This document shows positions 1 to 11,900 of a stretch of 64,000 bases of DNA, piece by piece; positions within the stretch are counted from its first letter, which is position 1; each line of letters opens with the position of its first letter. A model generated the notes under the pieces. It did not search any database. It worked only from the letters and a program-made list of their open reading frames with translations, and was not told where the DNA came from. The DNA is from Altimarinus sp041659565. Its GTDB lineage: Bacteria; Patescibacteriota; Gracilibacteria; BD1-5; UBA6164. The stretch lies in the NCBI GenBank assembly GCA_041659565.1, contig JBAZXZ010000002.1:62001-126000 (forward strand), given 5' to 3'. The translations under genes were made by a program, and so were the position numbers.

Positions 1-123
1 CAAAGAAACAGTGCAAAAAAAGATAAAGATTTTGCTTTAGCTGATAGAATTAGAGATGAAATAGATGATTTATGATATAAGATTGTTGATGATAGAAGTG
101 GTAGTAGAGTGGAGAGGAAGTAG
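1..123 (+). CDS. cysS: Cysteinyl-tRNA synthetase, C-terminal end (partial)
   Basis: Open from the window edge and ending at TAG. The 40 visible residues contain AKKDKDFALADRIRDEI, which matches the conserved C-terminal helix of cysteinyl-tRNA synthetases (usual form RxAKDFAxADxIRDxLxxxGI). The enzyme charges tRNA-Cys in the cytoplasm. One TGA is read as Gly in the DLGYKI segment, where the family has a conserved glycine. The catalytic domain lies outside the window, so the call rests on this tail only. A terminator hairpin follows 27 bp downstream. Confidence 0.8.
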
Positions 124-150
124 GAATTTACAATCTTTGAGACAAAAATA

Positions 151-179
151 AAATCCCTTTACTCTATATAAAGGGATTT
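151..179. terminator. Bidirectional terminator after cysS
   Basis: A perfect 10-bp inverted repeat (AAATCCCTTT / AAAGGGATTT) with a 9-nt loop sits between the convergent cysS and WYL-like genes. T-rich sequence lies on both sides, so it probably serves both strands. Confidence 0.8.
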
Positions 180-196
180 AACTTATTATTTAATTT

Positions 197-502
197 TTAT
201 ATTTTTATAATAGAATTTTTATATCTGTCAGAATTTGTATTATATCAATCATTAACATTAAAAGTTTCATTTAAAATATTAACACTAGATATATTTTCTA
301 TAGAAAACTCTCTCCATCAAGGAATTTTCTCATAAGTACTTGAATATCAACTAACTTGATATAAATCTAGTATTATATTTTCTGTATTTCCATGTTTATA
401 AATAGCATGGGGATTTCATTTTCTAATTCCTTCTCATTTATAGTTAAACTCAACGACTTTTTTTTCTTTAATTGCTTCTGTTAAAATGTCTATAGTATTC
501 AT
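197..502 (-). CDS. Small WYL-domain-like protein
   Basis: 101 residues. The pattern AIKEKKVVEFNYKG, then NPHAIY, a GN turn, LDLYQVSGYS and WREFSIENISSVNIL follows the layout of a WYL domain: effector-binding strands normally found behind a helix-turn-helix in YafY-type regulators. Here no DNA-binding domain is present, so it is a stand-alone WYL-like unit of unknown ligand. Several glycines are TGA. It is convergent with cysS, and a second small gene lies just upstream on the same strand. WYL-only proteins occur near defence and nucleic-acid genes, but the role here is unknown. Confidence 0.65.
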
Positions 503-525
503 TTTTTATATAATTAATTTCTAAA

Positions 526-693
526 CTATTTCTTTGTAACTCATTTAAAAGGTGTTCAATCTTCTTTCACATTCATAAATAAGTGTGTTTCAGTATTTAT
601 TTTTACCCATTGTTCTGTTTTTGGGTTAAATACTTGTTCTCTATTTCTGACTGCTCATTTTCTATATCAATCTTTAGCTCAATTTGTTGCCAT
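526..693 (-). CDS. Small conserved hypothetical protein (55 aa)
   Basis: A short, basic, soluble protein running from MATNGAKDGYRKGAVRN through VFNPKTEQWVKINTET to FKGVTKK. Its codon use and TGA glycines match real genes here. The mixed charged and aromatic composition (KDGYRKG, NPKTEQWVK) looks like the small nucleic-acid-associated proteins common in these genomes, but no known domain is recognised. The start is the first ATG after an AT-rich gap. It lies 23 bp upstream of the WYL-like gene on the same strand and may be cotranscribed with it. Confidence 0.6.
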
Positions 694-810
694 ATTTGTT
701 TTAATTATCAAATAAAAATTACATTACTTTTTGTTTTTATTTTTATGTATAATGAATTCATTATTTTTGTTATGATTTTCTTACATTTTTTTAAATTAAA
801 AAATAAAATG

Positions 811-858
811 ATAAGATTATAAAAAGTTTTACAAGGCTTATAACCTTTATAATCTTAT
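811..858. repeat. Inverted repeat in the 694-997 intergenic gap
   Basis: ATAAGATTATAAA at 811-823 is exactly complementary to TTTATAATCTTAT at 846-858, a 13-bp stem with a 22-nt loop. It lies between two divergent genes, so it is not an ordinary terminator. It could be an operator or a remnant element. Apart from this and the promoter at 941-968, nothing else is seen in the gap. Confidence 0.5.
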
Positions 859-940
859 ATGCATTATATACTTTTAAAAATAAAATCAAATGTTTTGTGA
901 ATTTTTGTATATTATAAATTATTGAATAATGTAAATATAT

Positions 941-968
941 TTGATTTATTTAAAAAAACTTATATAAT
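941..968 (+). promoter_or_regulatory. Promoter of the S24-type repressor gene
   Basis: TTGATT and TATAAT are separated by 16 bp, 30 bp upstream of the ATG at 998. This is the same pair and spacing as the rpsO promoter at 18315-18342. Confidence 0.7.
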
Positions 969-997
969 AACTAATATTAAGACTAATTCAATAAATT

Positions 998-1609
998 ATG
1001 ATTTTCTATAATAAACCTATTGATGATTTAAGTAAAGAGTTATTAAAGTTAATAAAAAATAATTCTTTAGAATGAATGTCTATGAAAGAGATACAAGATG
1101 AAACTTGAATAGATCACCCTCAGAAAATATATAATAGACTCGAAAAGTTAATTAAAGATTGATATATAACTGAAGACTATGAAGTTTTAAAAATGCCCGA
1201 TGAAAACAAAATTTTTCTTCCTTTTTATTGATGGGCTCAATGCTGACACGATTGAGCAAAAATTTTTGAAGAATATCCAAGAGATAGAATTGAAATTGAT
1301 TTGGATAAAAATAATTTAAAAAACAAAAATTATAAAAGCTATTTTATAACTAGGGCAAAATGAAAATCAATGGAACCGACAATAAAGACATGAGAAGATT
1401 TGTTAATAGAGTTTAATCCTGAATTTATTTCAGAATGATACAAATACTTAATCAAACATAATGATAAAGCTAAAATTAAAAAAATAAAGAAAAGTAATAA
1501 TAAAATTTTTTTACATTCATTAAATCCAGATTATCCGGATTTAGAAGTTAAAAAAGATGATAATTTTGAAATAATTTGAATAGTAAAAGAAATATGAATA
1601 AAAATATAA
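998..1609 (+). CDS. LexA/CI-like repressor with S24 peptidase domain
   Basis: 203 residues. The N-terminal ~60 residues form a winged-helix-like unit (SMKEIQDETG, then KIYNRLEKLIKDGYI). The C-terminal part is a peptidase S24 domain with the catalytic serine in AKGKSMEPTI (about residue 125) and a candidate catalytic lysine in HNDKAKIKKI. S24 repressors bind operators and cleave themselves when RecA filaments form. The middle segment FYGWAQCGHDGAKIFEEYP resembles the linker of phage-type repressors. It is followed directly by a RelE-XRE pair, so it may regulate a stress or mobile module rather than a general SOS regulon. The target operators are unknown. Confidence 0.75.
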
Positions 1610-1619
1610 CTTAATTCTC

Positions 1620-1964
1620 ATGAAACAAATAATCTTCTATCAAAAACAAAATGGAAAAGTTCCAGTAAAAGAGTTCCTAAACGAGTTAGCTATTAAAAAT
1701 TCTGATTTAAATGCTAAAATTTTACAGAAAATAGATTTACTGTTACTTGATAGACTATGAAAAGATGAAGTAAAATATATTTGAGATAAGATTTATGAGC
1801 TTAGAATCAAACAATCATCAAATATTTCAAGAATTTTTTATTTTACAATTCAAAATGAAAAAATAGTTTTACTTGATTGAATAATTAAGAAAACTCAAAA
1901 ACTAGATAATTCCATAATAGAAAAAGTTAAAAAATATAAAGATGATTTTCTAAAATGTATATAA
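1620..1964 (+). CDS. RelE/HigB-family toxin (phage-derived Gp49-like)
   Basis: 114 residues. It has the Gp49/HigB pattern: MKQIIFYQKQNGKVPVKEFLNEL at the N-terminus, then KIYELRIKQSSNISRIFYF and IVLLDGIIKKTQKL. These proteins cut mRNA on the ribosome. The conserved ELRI...RIFY strand pair and the basic KKTQK patch are present, so it looks intact. It starts 10 bp after the S24 repressor gene and is followed by an XRE antitoxin, the toxin-first order typical of HigBA modules. TGA glycines (RLGKDEVKYIGDK) are needed to read it. Confidence 0.85.
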
Positions 1965-2048
1965 AAATTATACATTTCTTTTTGCAATTTTATGAAAACT
2001 TAATAATATATAGCATATAAGCTATATTTATTTTTTAATAATTTCTAT

Positions 2049-2336
2049 ATGGTTTACACATTTGATGATTACAAAAAAGAAGTTTTTGCAAGAAATCCAA
2101 AGATAAAAGAGTTATATGAAAATGAATGGCTAAAATATGCTATTGCTGAGAGAATCAAAAAAGCTAGAGAACAAAAATGAATGTCTCAGCTTGAACTTGC
2201 TAAATTGGCAAATACAACTCAATCAGTTATTGCAAGAATTGAGAGATGAAATCAAAATTTTTCTATCACTACTTTGTCAAAATTTCTCAAAATTCTTTGA
2301 CTTGAATTACAATTAAATGAGATTACTTCTAAATAA
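2049..2336 (+). CDS. XRE-family antitoxin (HigA-like)
   Basis: 95 residues. The C-terminal two thirds are a classic HTH_3 domain: KGMSQLELAKLANTTQSVIARIERG, with recognition helix TQSVIARIE and a closing TLSKFLKILGLEL. The N-terminal segment (VYTFDDYKKEVFARNPKIKELY) matches the leader of HigA antitoxins paired with Gp49-type toxins. It would neutralise the upstream toxin and repress the operon. The glycine before MSQ is TGA. There is an 84-bp gap after the toxin, longer than usual, so a separate promoter is possible. Confidence 0.88.
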
Positions 2337-2345
2337 CAACTTATT

Positions 2346-3038
2346 ATGAACATAAAACACAAAATTATAAACCTTGATAATAGTGATTATCATATGCACT
2401 CTATGAGTTTTTCTGATGGGATGAATACTATTGATGAAATAGTTAAATTTGCCTGAGAAATAGGCATGACTGAGATTGCAATTACTGATCATAGTGATGA
2501 TTGTATGAAACAATTAATAGATAGATTTTGAGTATCAAAAACTACATTTAGGTATTCAACAAGAAAATGGAAAAATATTCATAATAATGTAAATATATTT
2601 TTTTGAGTTGAAGCTGATTTATTAAATGAAGATTGAGATATTTGTGATTTGATTCAATGACAAGAATCAGAATTTATAAATCTATCTGCTCATAAAGATG
2701 TTTGTGGGTTACAAATAAAATCTATAGATAAAGCATATAAAAATGCTATAGAAAAACATCATAAAAAGATAAAATGTATATGTCATCCATGTAGTAATAC
2801 AAATTTTTGAAATGAGGTTGATATTGAAGCTCTTATTGATTTAGCAAATAAATATAATATTCCTTTAGAAATAAACTGAAATTATTTATTTAATAAAAAA
2901 ACTAATATAGAAAAATTACATATATTGCTTCAAAAAGCTGATAGAATCTATATAAACAGTGATGCTCATACTTTGTTTGGGATGAAAGAATACAGAAAAA
3001 ATGCTATTAAATTTTTAGAGGAAAATGGGTATATTTAA
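2346..3038 (+). CDS. PHP-domain metal-dependent phosphoesterase
   Basis: 230 residues. PHP motifs are clear: YHMHSMSFSDGMNT near the N-terminus (metal ligands HxH), AITDHSD at about residue 57, LSAHKDV, CICHPCSN, and NSDAH near the C-terminus. The family includes histidinol phosphatase and other phosphoesterases. The substrate cannot be told from sequence, and no histidine pathway genes are nearby. It starts 9 bp after the XRE antitoxin on the same strand and overlaps the convergent nitroreductase gene by 4 bp. Confidence 0.85.
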
Positions 3039-3667
3039 ATCATCTCTACCACTTCTTCCCTACTAAATCTAACTTTTTTTAGCTTTCCATATTTATCTTC
3101 CTCAGATCTGTATCAGATCGGCAGAGCTATAACTGAAGCTAATCATTTTTGTTTTAGATTTAATATTTCATCATATTTTTCTGGAATAAATCCTCAAATT
3201 GTACAACTATCTATTTTTTTAATAGCTAATACTGTTAATAGATTTCATAAAGCTAAAAAAACTTGTTTTGTTCCAAAGTATTCTTTTCAGTTTTCTCATA
3301 AATCTTTTAGATATCATTTAACTCTTTGTTCATATCAAACAAGATTTTCTCTTGAAGTTCATCTTTGTTCTACCATAGCATCTAGGTTTTTATCTACAAA
3401 TTTATCATCTAAATTTATAATTCTACATAAAACTAGCAGATGTGAACAATCAGAAATCTGAGATTGTCCCCAACTACTTTCTACAAGAGAATCCTTTACT
3501 TTTTGGTTTTCTATAACTAGAAGTTTCCATGGTTGAACTCAAAAAGCAGAACTTGATAATCTAAATGCTTCAATTATCTCATCTAAATCTGCTTTTTTTA
3601 CTTTTTTTGTTTTATCAAATATCTTTGTTGCATATCTCCAATTTAGTGAATCTATTATATTATTCAT
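3035..3667 (-). CDS. Nitroreductase-family NAD(P)H-dependent oxidoreductase
   Basis: 210 residues. It has the nitroreductase fold pattern: N-terminal LNWRYATKIFD (FMN phosphate site, as in NfsB-like enzymes), LSSSAFGVQPWKLLVIEN, a central VFLALGNLL helix, and IGGFIPEKYDEIL followed by ALPIGYRSEEDKYGKLKKVRF. Members use FMN to reduce nitro compounds or quinones. The full length and the final GYR...KKVR element indicate an intact enzyme. The physiological substrate is unknown. It stands alone on the minus strand, convergent with the PHP gene. Confidence 0.88.
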
Positions 3668-3743
3668 AATTTTATAAATTAGGGAATAAAGGTATTTACC
3701 ATTTTATACTTTTTTATTATTTTTCAAAGTATTTTAAAATTAT

Positions 3744-3771
3744 TTGTAAAAAATGTAATACAATGTAAAAT
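3744..3771 (+). promoter_or_regulatory. Promoter of the small membrane protein and ABC-F pair
   Basis: TTGTAA and TAAAAT with 16 bp between them, 34 bp upstream of the ATG at 3806. Confidence 0.5.
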
Positions 3772-3805
3772 AATGAATAACAATAAACTAATTAACTTTT
3801 TTATT

Positions 3806-4015
3806 ATGAATACAAGTACAACTGTATTGTTAATTTATATATTTACTGGTGCAATTTGAACTTGATGGTTTGTGTATGGTAGAAGTCAAAAGATGATTAT
3901 GGCTACTGTATCATGAATTGTTCTTTGTGTGTATCCTTATTTTACAGATAATATATATGCATTAATCATAACTGGAATAATCCTGACTATACTGCCATTT
4001 TATATACAATATTAG
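3806..4015 (+). CDS. Small two-helix inner membrane protein (69 aa)
   Basis: Two predicted membrane segments: TVLLIYIFTGAIGTGWFVYG at residues 4-23, and MATVSGIVLCVYPYF with LIITGIILTILPFYI filling the rest. A short RSQK loop lies between. This matches the small amino-acid-transport-like membrane proteins of unknown role found in many bacteria. It precedes the ABC-F gene by 4 bp and is probably cotranscribed with it. No catalytic residues are seen. Confidence 0.7.
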
Positions 4016-4019
4016 AAAG

Positions 4020-5879
4020 ATGAAACATCTGAAAATTAAAATCGATAAATATGAAGTAGACTGAAATGAAATACTCAAAAACATTGAATTTACTTTAAAT
4101 AAAAATGATAGAGTTTCAATAGTTTGATGAAATTGAGCTTGAAAAACTACTATTTTAAAAATAATCACTTGAGAAATCAAAAACTACGACTGATTTATAG
4201 AAAATATATGATCAGTTAGTTTATGATACCTTGCTCAAATTTATAATGACAATGAAAATAAAACTGTTTATGAAGAATTAAAAGACTGATTTGCTGATAT
4301 AATAGTTTTGGAAAAAGAGCTTGAGGAATTAGAAAAAAAAATGAATAATTATTCATTGTCATCCTGAGTGATAACGAAGGATCCCTTAAGCAATGCAAAT
4401 TCACTAAATCAAAGTTCAAGGGATTCTTCATTGCATTCAGAATGACAACACAGTGAAATACAAGGAAGATTCCCTACTTCTAGGGAATGACAAAATTATG
4501 ACAACTCAGATTTCATTCAAGAATACTCAGACAAACTTGAACATTTCAATAATATGTGATGATATAATTACAATAGTATATTGATGTGAGTAGCATCTGG
4601 ACTTGGTATTACTTCCCTTTTAAAATCACCTTTAACTCAGATAAGCTGATGACAAAGGACAAAAGTAGCACTTGCTAAGATACTTATTCACTCCCCTGAT
4701 ATACTTTTTTTGGATGAACCTACAAACTTTATAGATATGGCAAGTCTGGAATGGCTTGAATTTTATCTGCAAAATAAATGGAAATGATGATATGTGATAG
4801 TTTCTCACGATAGAGAATTTTTAGACAAAACTTGTGAAAAGACTTATGAAGTTCAACCTGCAAGAGCTTTGAGTTTTTACCATTGTAATTATAGTGATTA
4901 TGTAAGCGAAAGAGAAAAAAAGGAAAAAAAGATTCAAGAAGATTTTGAAAGGCAAGATGATTGGATAAAATCCCAAGAAACTTTGGTAAATAGATTTAGA
5001 GCATGAAGTCGTGCAGGATGGGCTAAATCAAGAGAAAAAATGCTTGATAAAATAGATAAAATTGAACCTCCTTATATTCCACATAAAGCTAAGTTTATAT
5101 TTGGTGAAACTGATAATACAAGTGAAAAAATACTTACATTTAAGCAAATATTTATCGGTAGAAAAGATCCTTTGTTTTTTATCAATGATTTAGTTTTATA
5201 TAAATGACAAAAAATCTGAATTGTTTGAGAAAACTGAGTTTGAAAATCTACTTTTATAAAAAGTATTTTATGACAATTAGATTTTTTGGATTGATATTTT
5301 TCAAGAGCTAAATGACTACAAATAGGTTATTATAGCCAAATGCATGATGAACTAAAAAAAGATAAAACTATAAAAGAAAATTTTGAATTACAAGGACTCA
5401 ATTATTCTGAACAAGTTCTAGTCTCTATTTTAAAACATTATCTTTTTGATTATGAAGATATGACTAAAAAAGTTTGAGAACTTTCTTGAGGTCAAATAAG
5501 TAAAGTTGCATTTGCAATTTTGGGGCAGAAAAATTATGATTTATTAATTCTTGATGAACCAACAAATCATCTTGATTATGATACTCGCGAAGCTTTGGAA
5601 TCATCATTAAAAAAATTTAAATGAACTATCTTATTTATCAGCCATGATAGGTATTTTGTAAACAAGATAGCAACGAATATCTGGATTATAAGAGATAGTG
5701 AATTAATTGTAAGTTATGGGAATTATGAGGACTACAAATACAAATGCGAATTTTGAATTAATATGGATATGAGTCTTTTTGACGAAGAATGACAACTAAA
5801 TCTAGTACTAGAAGAAAAACTCGGTGAAAAAGAAGCAAAGAGATTGAAAAATAAATTTAAGAAATTTGGGAGGAAGTAA
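4020..5879 (+). CDS. ABC-F family ribosome-associated ATPase
   Basis: 619 residues with two nucleotide-binding domains and no membrane segments. The first P-loop is VGGNGAGKTT (residues 36-45), with signature ISGGQRTKVALAK and Walker B LFLDEPTNFIDM. The second set is VGENGVGKST, LSGGQISKVAFA and LILDEPTNHLDY. ABC-F proteins act on the ribosome to relieve stalling or confer antibiotic protection. The subfamily is not assigned. Residues 112-157, between Walker A and signature of the first domain, are encoded by a palindromic repeat (4356-4493) that keeps the frame. Many key glycines are TGA, including those of the P-loops. Confidence 0.9.
4356..4448. repeat. Palindromic repeat element inside the ABC-F gene
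   Basis: Two arms, 4356-4387 and 4418-4448, form an imperfect inverted repeat of about 31 bp: TTGTCATCCTGAGTG... against the complement of ...CATTCAGAATGACAA. The element is richer in GC than its surroundings and is translated in frame with two TGA glycines. It resembles the dispersed TCATCCTGAG...GAAGGATC repeats seen in many bacterial genomes. A diverged partial copy lies at 15091-15120. Confidence 0.75.
4464..4493. repeat. Second short palindrome in the ABC-F insertion
   Basis: TTCCCTA-CTTC-TAGGGAA followed by TGACAA. Read on the minus strand it is GTCATTCCCTAGAAG..., an AT-rich form of the widespread GTCATTCCCGCGAAAGCGGGAATC-type repeat. It sits 15 bp after the first palindrome, still in frame. 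Confidence 0.65.
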
Positions 5880-5883
5880 AACT

Positions 5884-5923
5884 CACAAAAAAAGCTACTG
5901 ATAAATCAGTAGCTTTTTTGTGT
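5884..5923. terminator. Bidirectional terminator between ABC-F and cadherin genes
   Basis: AAAAAAGCTACTGA and TCAGTAGCTTTTTT form a strong stem with a 4-nt loop between two convergent genes, followed by T or A runs on either side. Confidence 0.85.
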
Positions 5924-5934
5924 TATTATACAAA

Positions 5935-8900
5935 CTAACTAGTATGTTTAGCTTTTGCAAAAGCATGTTTTCAGAATACTCTTTGTAAATATTGTAATAC
6001 TTCATATTGTTTATTGAAAAATCAGTTCAATTTCATTCATTTTTCTGTATAAAGTATATATCTTCAATCTGTTAATTTTCTTGAAATAAATCTATCCCCA
6101 TATCTACTTACATATATTACAGGAGTAATTGATTCATCAAAATCATAATTACCTAAAACTACAACATCAACTTTTGTTAATCCATCTATATATTCTTTTG
6201 CTTTGTCTATAGTTGGTAAAACTTTATCATCATAAGTTCCATCAGGTTTCTTTATTATATATTTTCAAGTTATTGTTTTTTGAATTGTATACTTATCTCA
6301 TTTATCATCTACATAATTTACATCTTCAAAAGTCTTATCTATAATTTGGTCTATCTTATCAGTAATACTTGTTCAAGTACTTGTTGTAGTTCAAGTAGAA
6401 GTACTTCATGTGCTTGTTATTCAAGTTCAAGTAGTAGTTCAAGTTCCTGTTTTTGGTTTTGTACCACAAGTTCTATCATAATAACTTGTTGAATAATCTC
6501 AGTCAGGACAACTATCTTTTACTGATCATGCTCAATATGAACCACCTCCACCACTTCATCCTCATGTTGATCATCCTCCAGAACTTCATTCATATACATC
6601 ATTAATTATGATACTAAATTGTTTTTCAATAGAGAATCATAGACTATCCAAACTTTCAACTCTTATACTATATGTATTTTTTGTCTCATAATCAGCTATA
6701 AAGTTTGTAGTCAATGTACTTCAACTTATTGTAAATACACCATTATCATTACTTCAAGTTCAAGCTATAAATGTATATGTATAAGTTACTCAAGTATTTG
6801 TTCCTACTGTATTAAAATCTCATAAAGTTAATCAAGATACTGAATTTTCATTAAAAGCTAAGCTTCAACTAAATGTTATATCTGTTCAAGTTTCAGCTAC
6901 ATCATTTACTATTATAACAAAATTCTTATCAAAATTTAATATTCCATCACTTACTCTTACACATATATTGTATGTATTTTTTGTCTCGTAATCAAATGCA
7001 GAGTTATTTGATAATACTGTTCAACTTAAAGTAAAACTAGCATCATCAATTCAAGGAGTTGTACAAGTAAATGAATAAGTCATTGTATTTGTATCTTCTC
7101 AATCATCAGTTCATGTTAAATTTCAAATTGTAGTTCAGATAGGTAAATTTTCATTTAAATTATTTGAACTTAATGTTATATCAGTTGGAGCTTGGTTAAT
7201 GTCATTTATAGTTATAACAAATTGTTTTTCAATCATAGCTCATAAACTATCTACACTTTGTACTCTTATGCCATAAGCATTTTGAGTCTCATAATCTGGA
7301 ATAAAATCTGTTACTAAGCTATTTCAACTTATTGTAAAGCTTGCATTATCAGCACTTCAAGTTCAAGCTACCAATGTATAAGTATAAGTTACTCAACTAT
7401 TTGTTCATACTGTATCAAAATCTCCTAGAGTTATTCAAGAAGCTGTATTTTCGTTTATTGCAAGACTTCAACTAAATGTTATGTTTGTTGGATTCTCTGA
7501 TATATCATTTATTGTTATAGTAAAATCCTTATCAAAACTTAGTACTCAATCACTTATTCTTACACATATATTATGTATATTTTGTGTTTCGTAATCAAAT
7601 ATTCTATTACTTGATAATGTAGAACCACTTATAGTGAAATTATTATCATCTACTCAAGGAGTTGTACAAGTAAATGAATAAGTCATTGTATTTGTATCTT
7701 CTCAATCATCAGTTCAAGTAAAATCTCCTATAAATGTTCAAAGAGGTAAATTTTCATCTATATTACTTCAACTTAATGTAATATTTGTTGGTGCATTATT
7801 TAAGTCAGTTACATTTATTGTAAATTGTTTTTCTGTAAAAAATCATCCTATGTCTGTACTTCTTACAAGTATAGTATAACTATTTTTTATCTCATAATTT
7901 GCATCAAATTCAGCTATCAATGTACTTCAAGTTATACTAAAACTTCCATTATCATCACTTCAAGTTCAAGCTACTAATGTATAAGTATGAGTATCTCATA
8001 AATCTGTATCCACAGTACTCAATGTTCAAACTGTTGCTCAAGTTCATAAATTTTCATCTATATTATTTGCACTTAATGTTATATCAGTTGGAGTTTCGTT
8101 TAGACCATTAACTGTTATAACAAAATCTTTATCAAAACTCAATACTCCATCACTTAGGCTTACACATATATTATATGTATTTTTTACATCGTAGTTAAAT
8201 ACTGCATTGCTTAATAGAGTTGCTCAACTTATTGTAAAGCTACTATCATCTATTCATCAAGTACTACAATTAAATGCATAAGTCATTGTACCTGTATCTT
8301 CTCAATCATCAGTTCAAGTAAAATCTCCTATAAATGTTCAAGTAGCTAAATTTTCATCAATAATACTTCCACTTAAAGTTATATCTGTTGGTGCTTGATT
8401 TACATCAATTATTGTTATTGTAAATGCTTCTTCATAAGAAGCTCATAAATTATCAGTTGTTCTAATTCTTATATTATATGTATTTTTTGTCTCATAATCT
8501 GGAACAAAATCTGTAACTAAACTATTTCAACTTATTGTAAAACTTGCATTATCATCACTTCAAGTTCAAGCTACTAATGTATAAGTATATGTTACTCAAG
8601 TATTAACTCATACTGAATCAAAATCTCATAAAGTTGTTCAAGAAGCTGTATTTTCATTCAATGCTAAACTTCCACTAAATGTTATATCTGTTGGTAATTC
8701 AACTAAATCATTTACTAATATAACAAAATTTTTATCAAAACCTAAAACTCCATCACTTACTCTTACACATATATTGTATGTATTTTTTGCTTCATAGTTA
8801 AATACTCAATTATTTGATAATACTGTTCAACTCAAAGTAAAACTAGAATCATCTACTCAAGGAGTAACACAAGATAAAGAATAAGTTAATGTCCCATTAT

Positions 8901-11900
8901 CTTCTCAATCATCTACTCAAGATACTGTTCAAATTGTAGTTCAGATAGGTGAATTTTCATCTATTACACTTCAACTTAATGTAATATCTGTTGGTGCTTG
9001 ATTTAAATCAGTTATATTTATTGTAAGTTGTTTGTCTGTAAATAATCATAGAGCATCTGTACTTCTTACAAGTATTGTATAACTATTTTTTGTCTCATAA
9101 TTTGCTGTAAAACTTGTAATAATTGTATTTCAAATAATTGCAAAACTAGAATTATCATCACTTCAAGTTCCAGATACAAATGTATATGTATAAGTATCTG
9201 TTAAATCTTCATCTGTAGTACTAAGAGCTCCAACTATTGTTCAAATTGCTGCATTTTCAGCTACATTACTTGAACTCAAATTAATATCCGTTGGATTTTC
9301 GTTTACATTGTTTATTGTTATAACAAAGCTTTCTTCAAAGAAGTATCCTAAACTATCTGTACTTCTTACAAGTATAGTATATGTATTTTGTACTTCATAA
9401 TTTGGAATAAAGTTTGTTATTAAATTATCTCAACTTATAGTAAAACTTGCATTATCTCAACCAGTTCATGATAAAGTATATGTATAAGTTGCTCAAGAAT
9501 TTGTTCAAGTTGTTCCAAAACTTCATAGAGTTACTCAAGAAGCTGTATTTTCATCCAATGCTAAACTTCAACTAAATGTTATATCTGATGGATTTTCTGG
9601 TAAATCATTGATTGTTATTGTAAATTGTTTTTCTGTTGTTAATCATCCACTATCAGTACTTCTAACTCTTATATAATATAAGTTTTTTGTCTCATAATCT
9701 GGAGTAAATCATGATAATAAAGTATTTCAAACTATTGTAAAACTTGCATTATCATTACTTCAAATTCATCAAACTAAATTATATGTATAAGTATCAGTCA
9801 GATCTGTATCTGAAGTAGTAAATGCTCCAACTATATTAACTCACATTGTGTTTTCATCTATTGTACTAGAACTTAATCCAATATCTAAAGGTGCTTCATT
9901 TACATTAAGTATATTTATTGTAAATTGTTTATCTGTAATATTTGATAAATTATCAGTACTTCTTACCAAAATACTATATGTATTTTTTACTTCATAATTA
10001 GCATCAAATTCAGCAACTAAACTATTTCAACTTATACTAAAACTAGAGTTATCATCACTTCAAGTTCAAGCTACTAGTGTATATGTAAAAGATGTGGCTC
10101 AAGATAGAGAACTTATTGTATTTAAATCTCATAGAGTTGTTCAAGTTCACATATTTTCAGCTAAAGTACTTCAACTAAGAGTTACAATAACTCCAGATTC
10201 ATCAACATTATTTATATTGATTGTAAATTGTTTTTCTATTGTTAATCATCCTGAATCAATACTTCTAACTCTTACAAAATATGTATCTTTTGTCTCATAA
10301 TCTCAAACAAAATCTGTTATTAAAGCATCTCAAATTATTGTAAAACTTCCATTATCAGCACTTCATAATCATCATACTAAGGTATAAGTATGAAAATCCC
10401 CTAAATCTACATCAGTAGTATCAAATAATCATACAAATGCTCAAGTTCATACATTTTCATCTACTGAATTTGAACCAAGTGTTATATCTGTTGGTGTTTC
10501 ATTTACATCTGTAACTGATATTGTACTTTGTAAGTCTGTACTTATTCAACCACTATCTGTAACTTTAAATTTAACTTGGTATAAATTTTGAAGTTCATAA
10601 TTTGGACTAAAACTAGCTAATACTTGTGATCAACTTAGAGTAAAGCTTAAATTATCAGTACTTCATATTCAAGTTCCAAAATCATAAATATGTAAATCTC
10701 ATAAATCTTCATCTAAACTACTCAAATCTCAAACAACAAATCAAGTTGCAGTATTTTCATTAAAAAGATTTTGTGTAAATATAAAATTATATGGTGATTC
10801 ATTTACATTTGATATATCTATAATAAAATCTTTATCAAGAGATAATACTCCATCACTTACTTTCACACAGATATTCAAAGCACTTCCACTTTCAAAATTT
10901 ATTGGAGTTGCTGTTCTTAATTCATCTCAAACTATGTTAAATTTACTATCATCAACTCATCCAGTAGAACAAGCCAGTGTATAAGTCAATGTTCCATTAT
11001 CTTCACCATCATCAGTTCAAAGTAAATTTCAAACTAATGTTCAAACAAAAGTATTTTCTAAAACTATGCTTCAACTTAATGTTAAATCACTTGGTGCTAA
11101 ATTAATATCATTGATTGTTATTGTAAATTGTTTATCAGTTGTTAATCATCCAATATCTGTACTTCTTACAAGTATAGTATAACTATTTTTTACCTCATAA
11201 TCAGCACTAAATTCCGCAACTAAAGTACTTCCACTTATACTAAAACTAGAGTTATCATCACTTCAAGTTCAAACTACTAATATGTAAGTATGAGTATCTG
11301 TAGTATCCGGATCAACTGCAGCAAGTGTTCATACTATTGTTCAAGTTCATAAGTTTTCATCTATTGCACTTCAAGTTATTGCTATATCTGTTGGTGTTTC
11401 ATTTATATCATTTATTGTTATTATGAAATTTTTATCAAAAAAATAAGTTCCATCACTTACTCTAGCACATATACTATATGAATTTTTTGCTTCATAATTA
11501 TATACTCCATTACTTGATAAAGTTGTTCAACTTAATGTAAAACTACTATCATCTACTCAAGGAGTTGTACAAGTTAGTGAATATGTTAATGTACCATTAT
11601 TTTCTCAATCATCAGTTCAAGTCAAATCTCAAATTGTAGTTCAAATAGATAAATTTTCATCTATTGTACTTCCACTCAATGTCAAATCTGTTGGTGCTAA
11701 ATTCAAATCATTAATTGTAATTGTAAATTGTTTTTCTGTAGTTAATCATAGAGCATCTGTACTTCTAAGTCTAACTGTATAATTATTTTTTACCTCATAA
11801 TTTCAATCAAAATCTGATACTAAAATACTTCCACTTATACTAAAACTTCCATTATCATCATCTCAAGTTCAAGTAACTAGTGTGTAAGTATGAGTATCTC

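Noticed and set aside
583..822. Plus-strand 79-codon frame rich in Phe, Ile and Ser
   Set aside because: It runs antisense to the real 55-residue gene at 526-693 and into AT-rich intergenic DNA. Its composition is that of translated antisense sequence.
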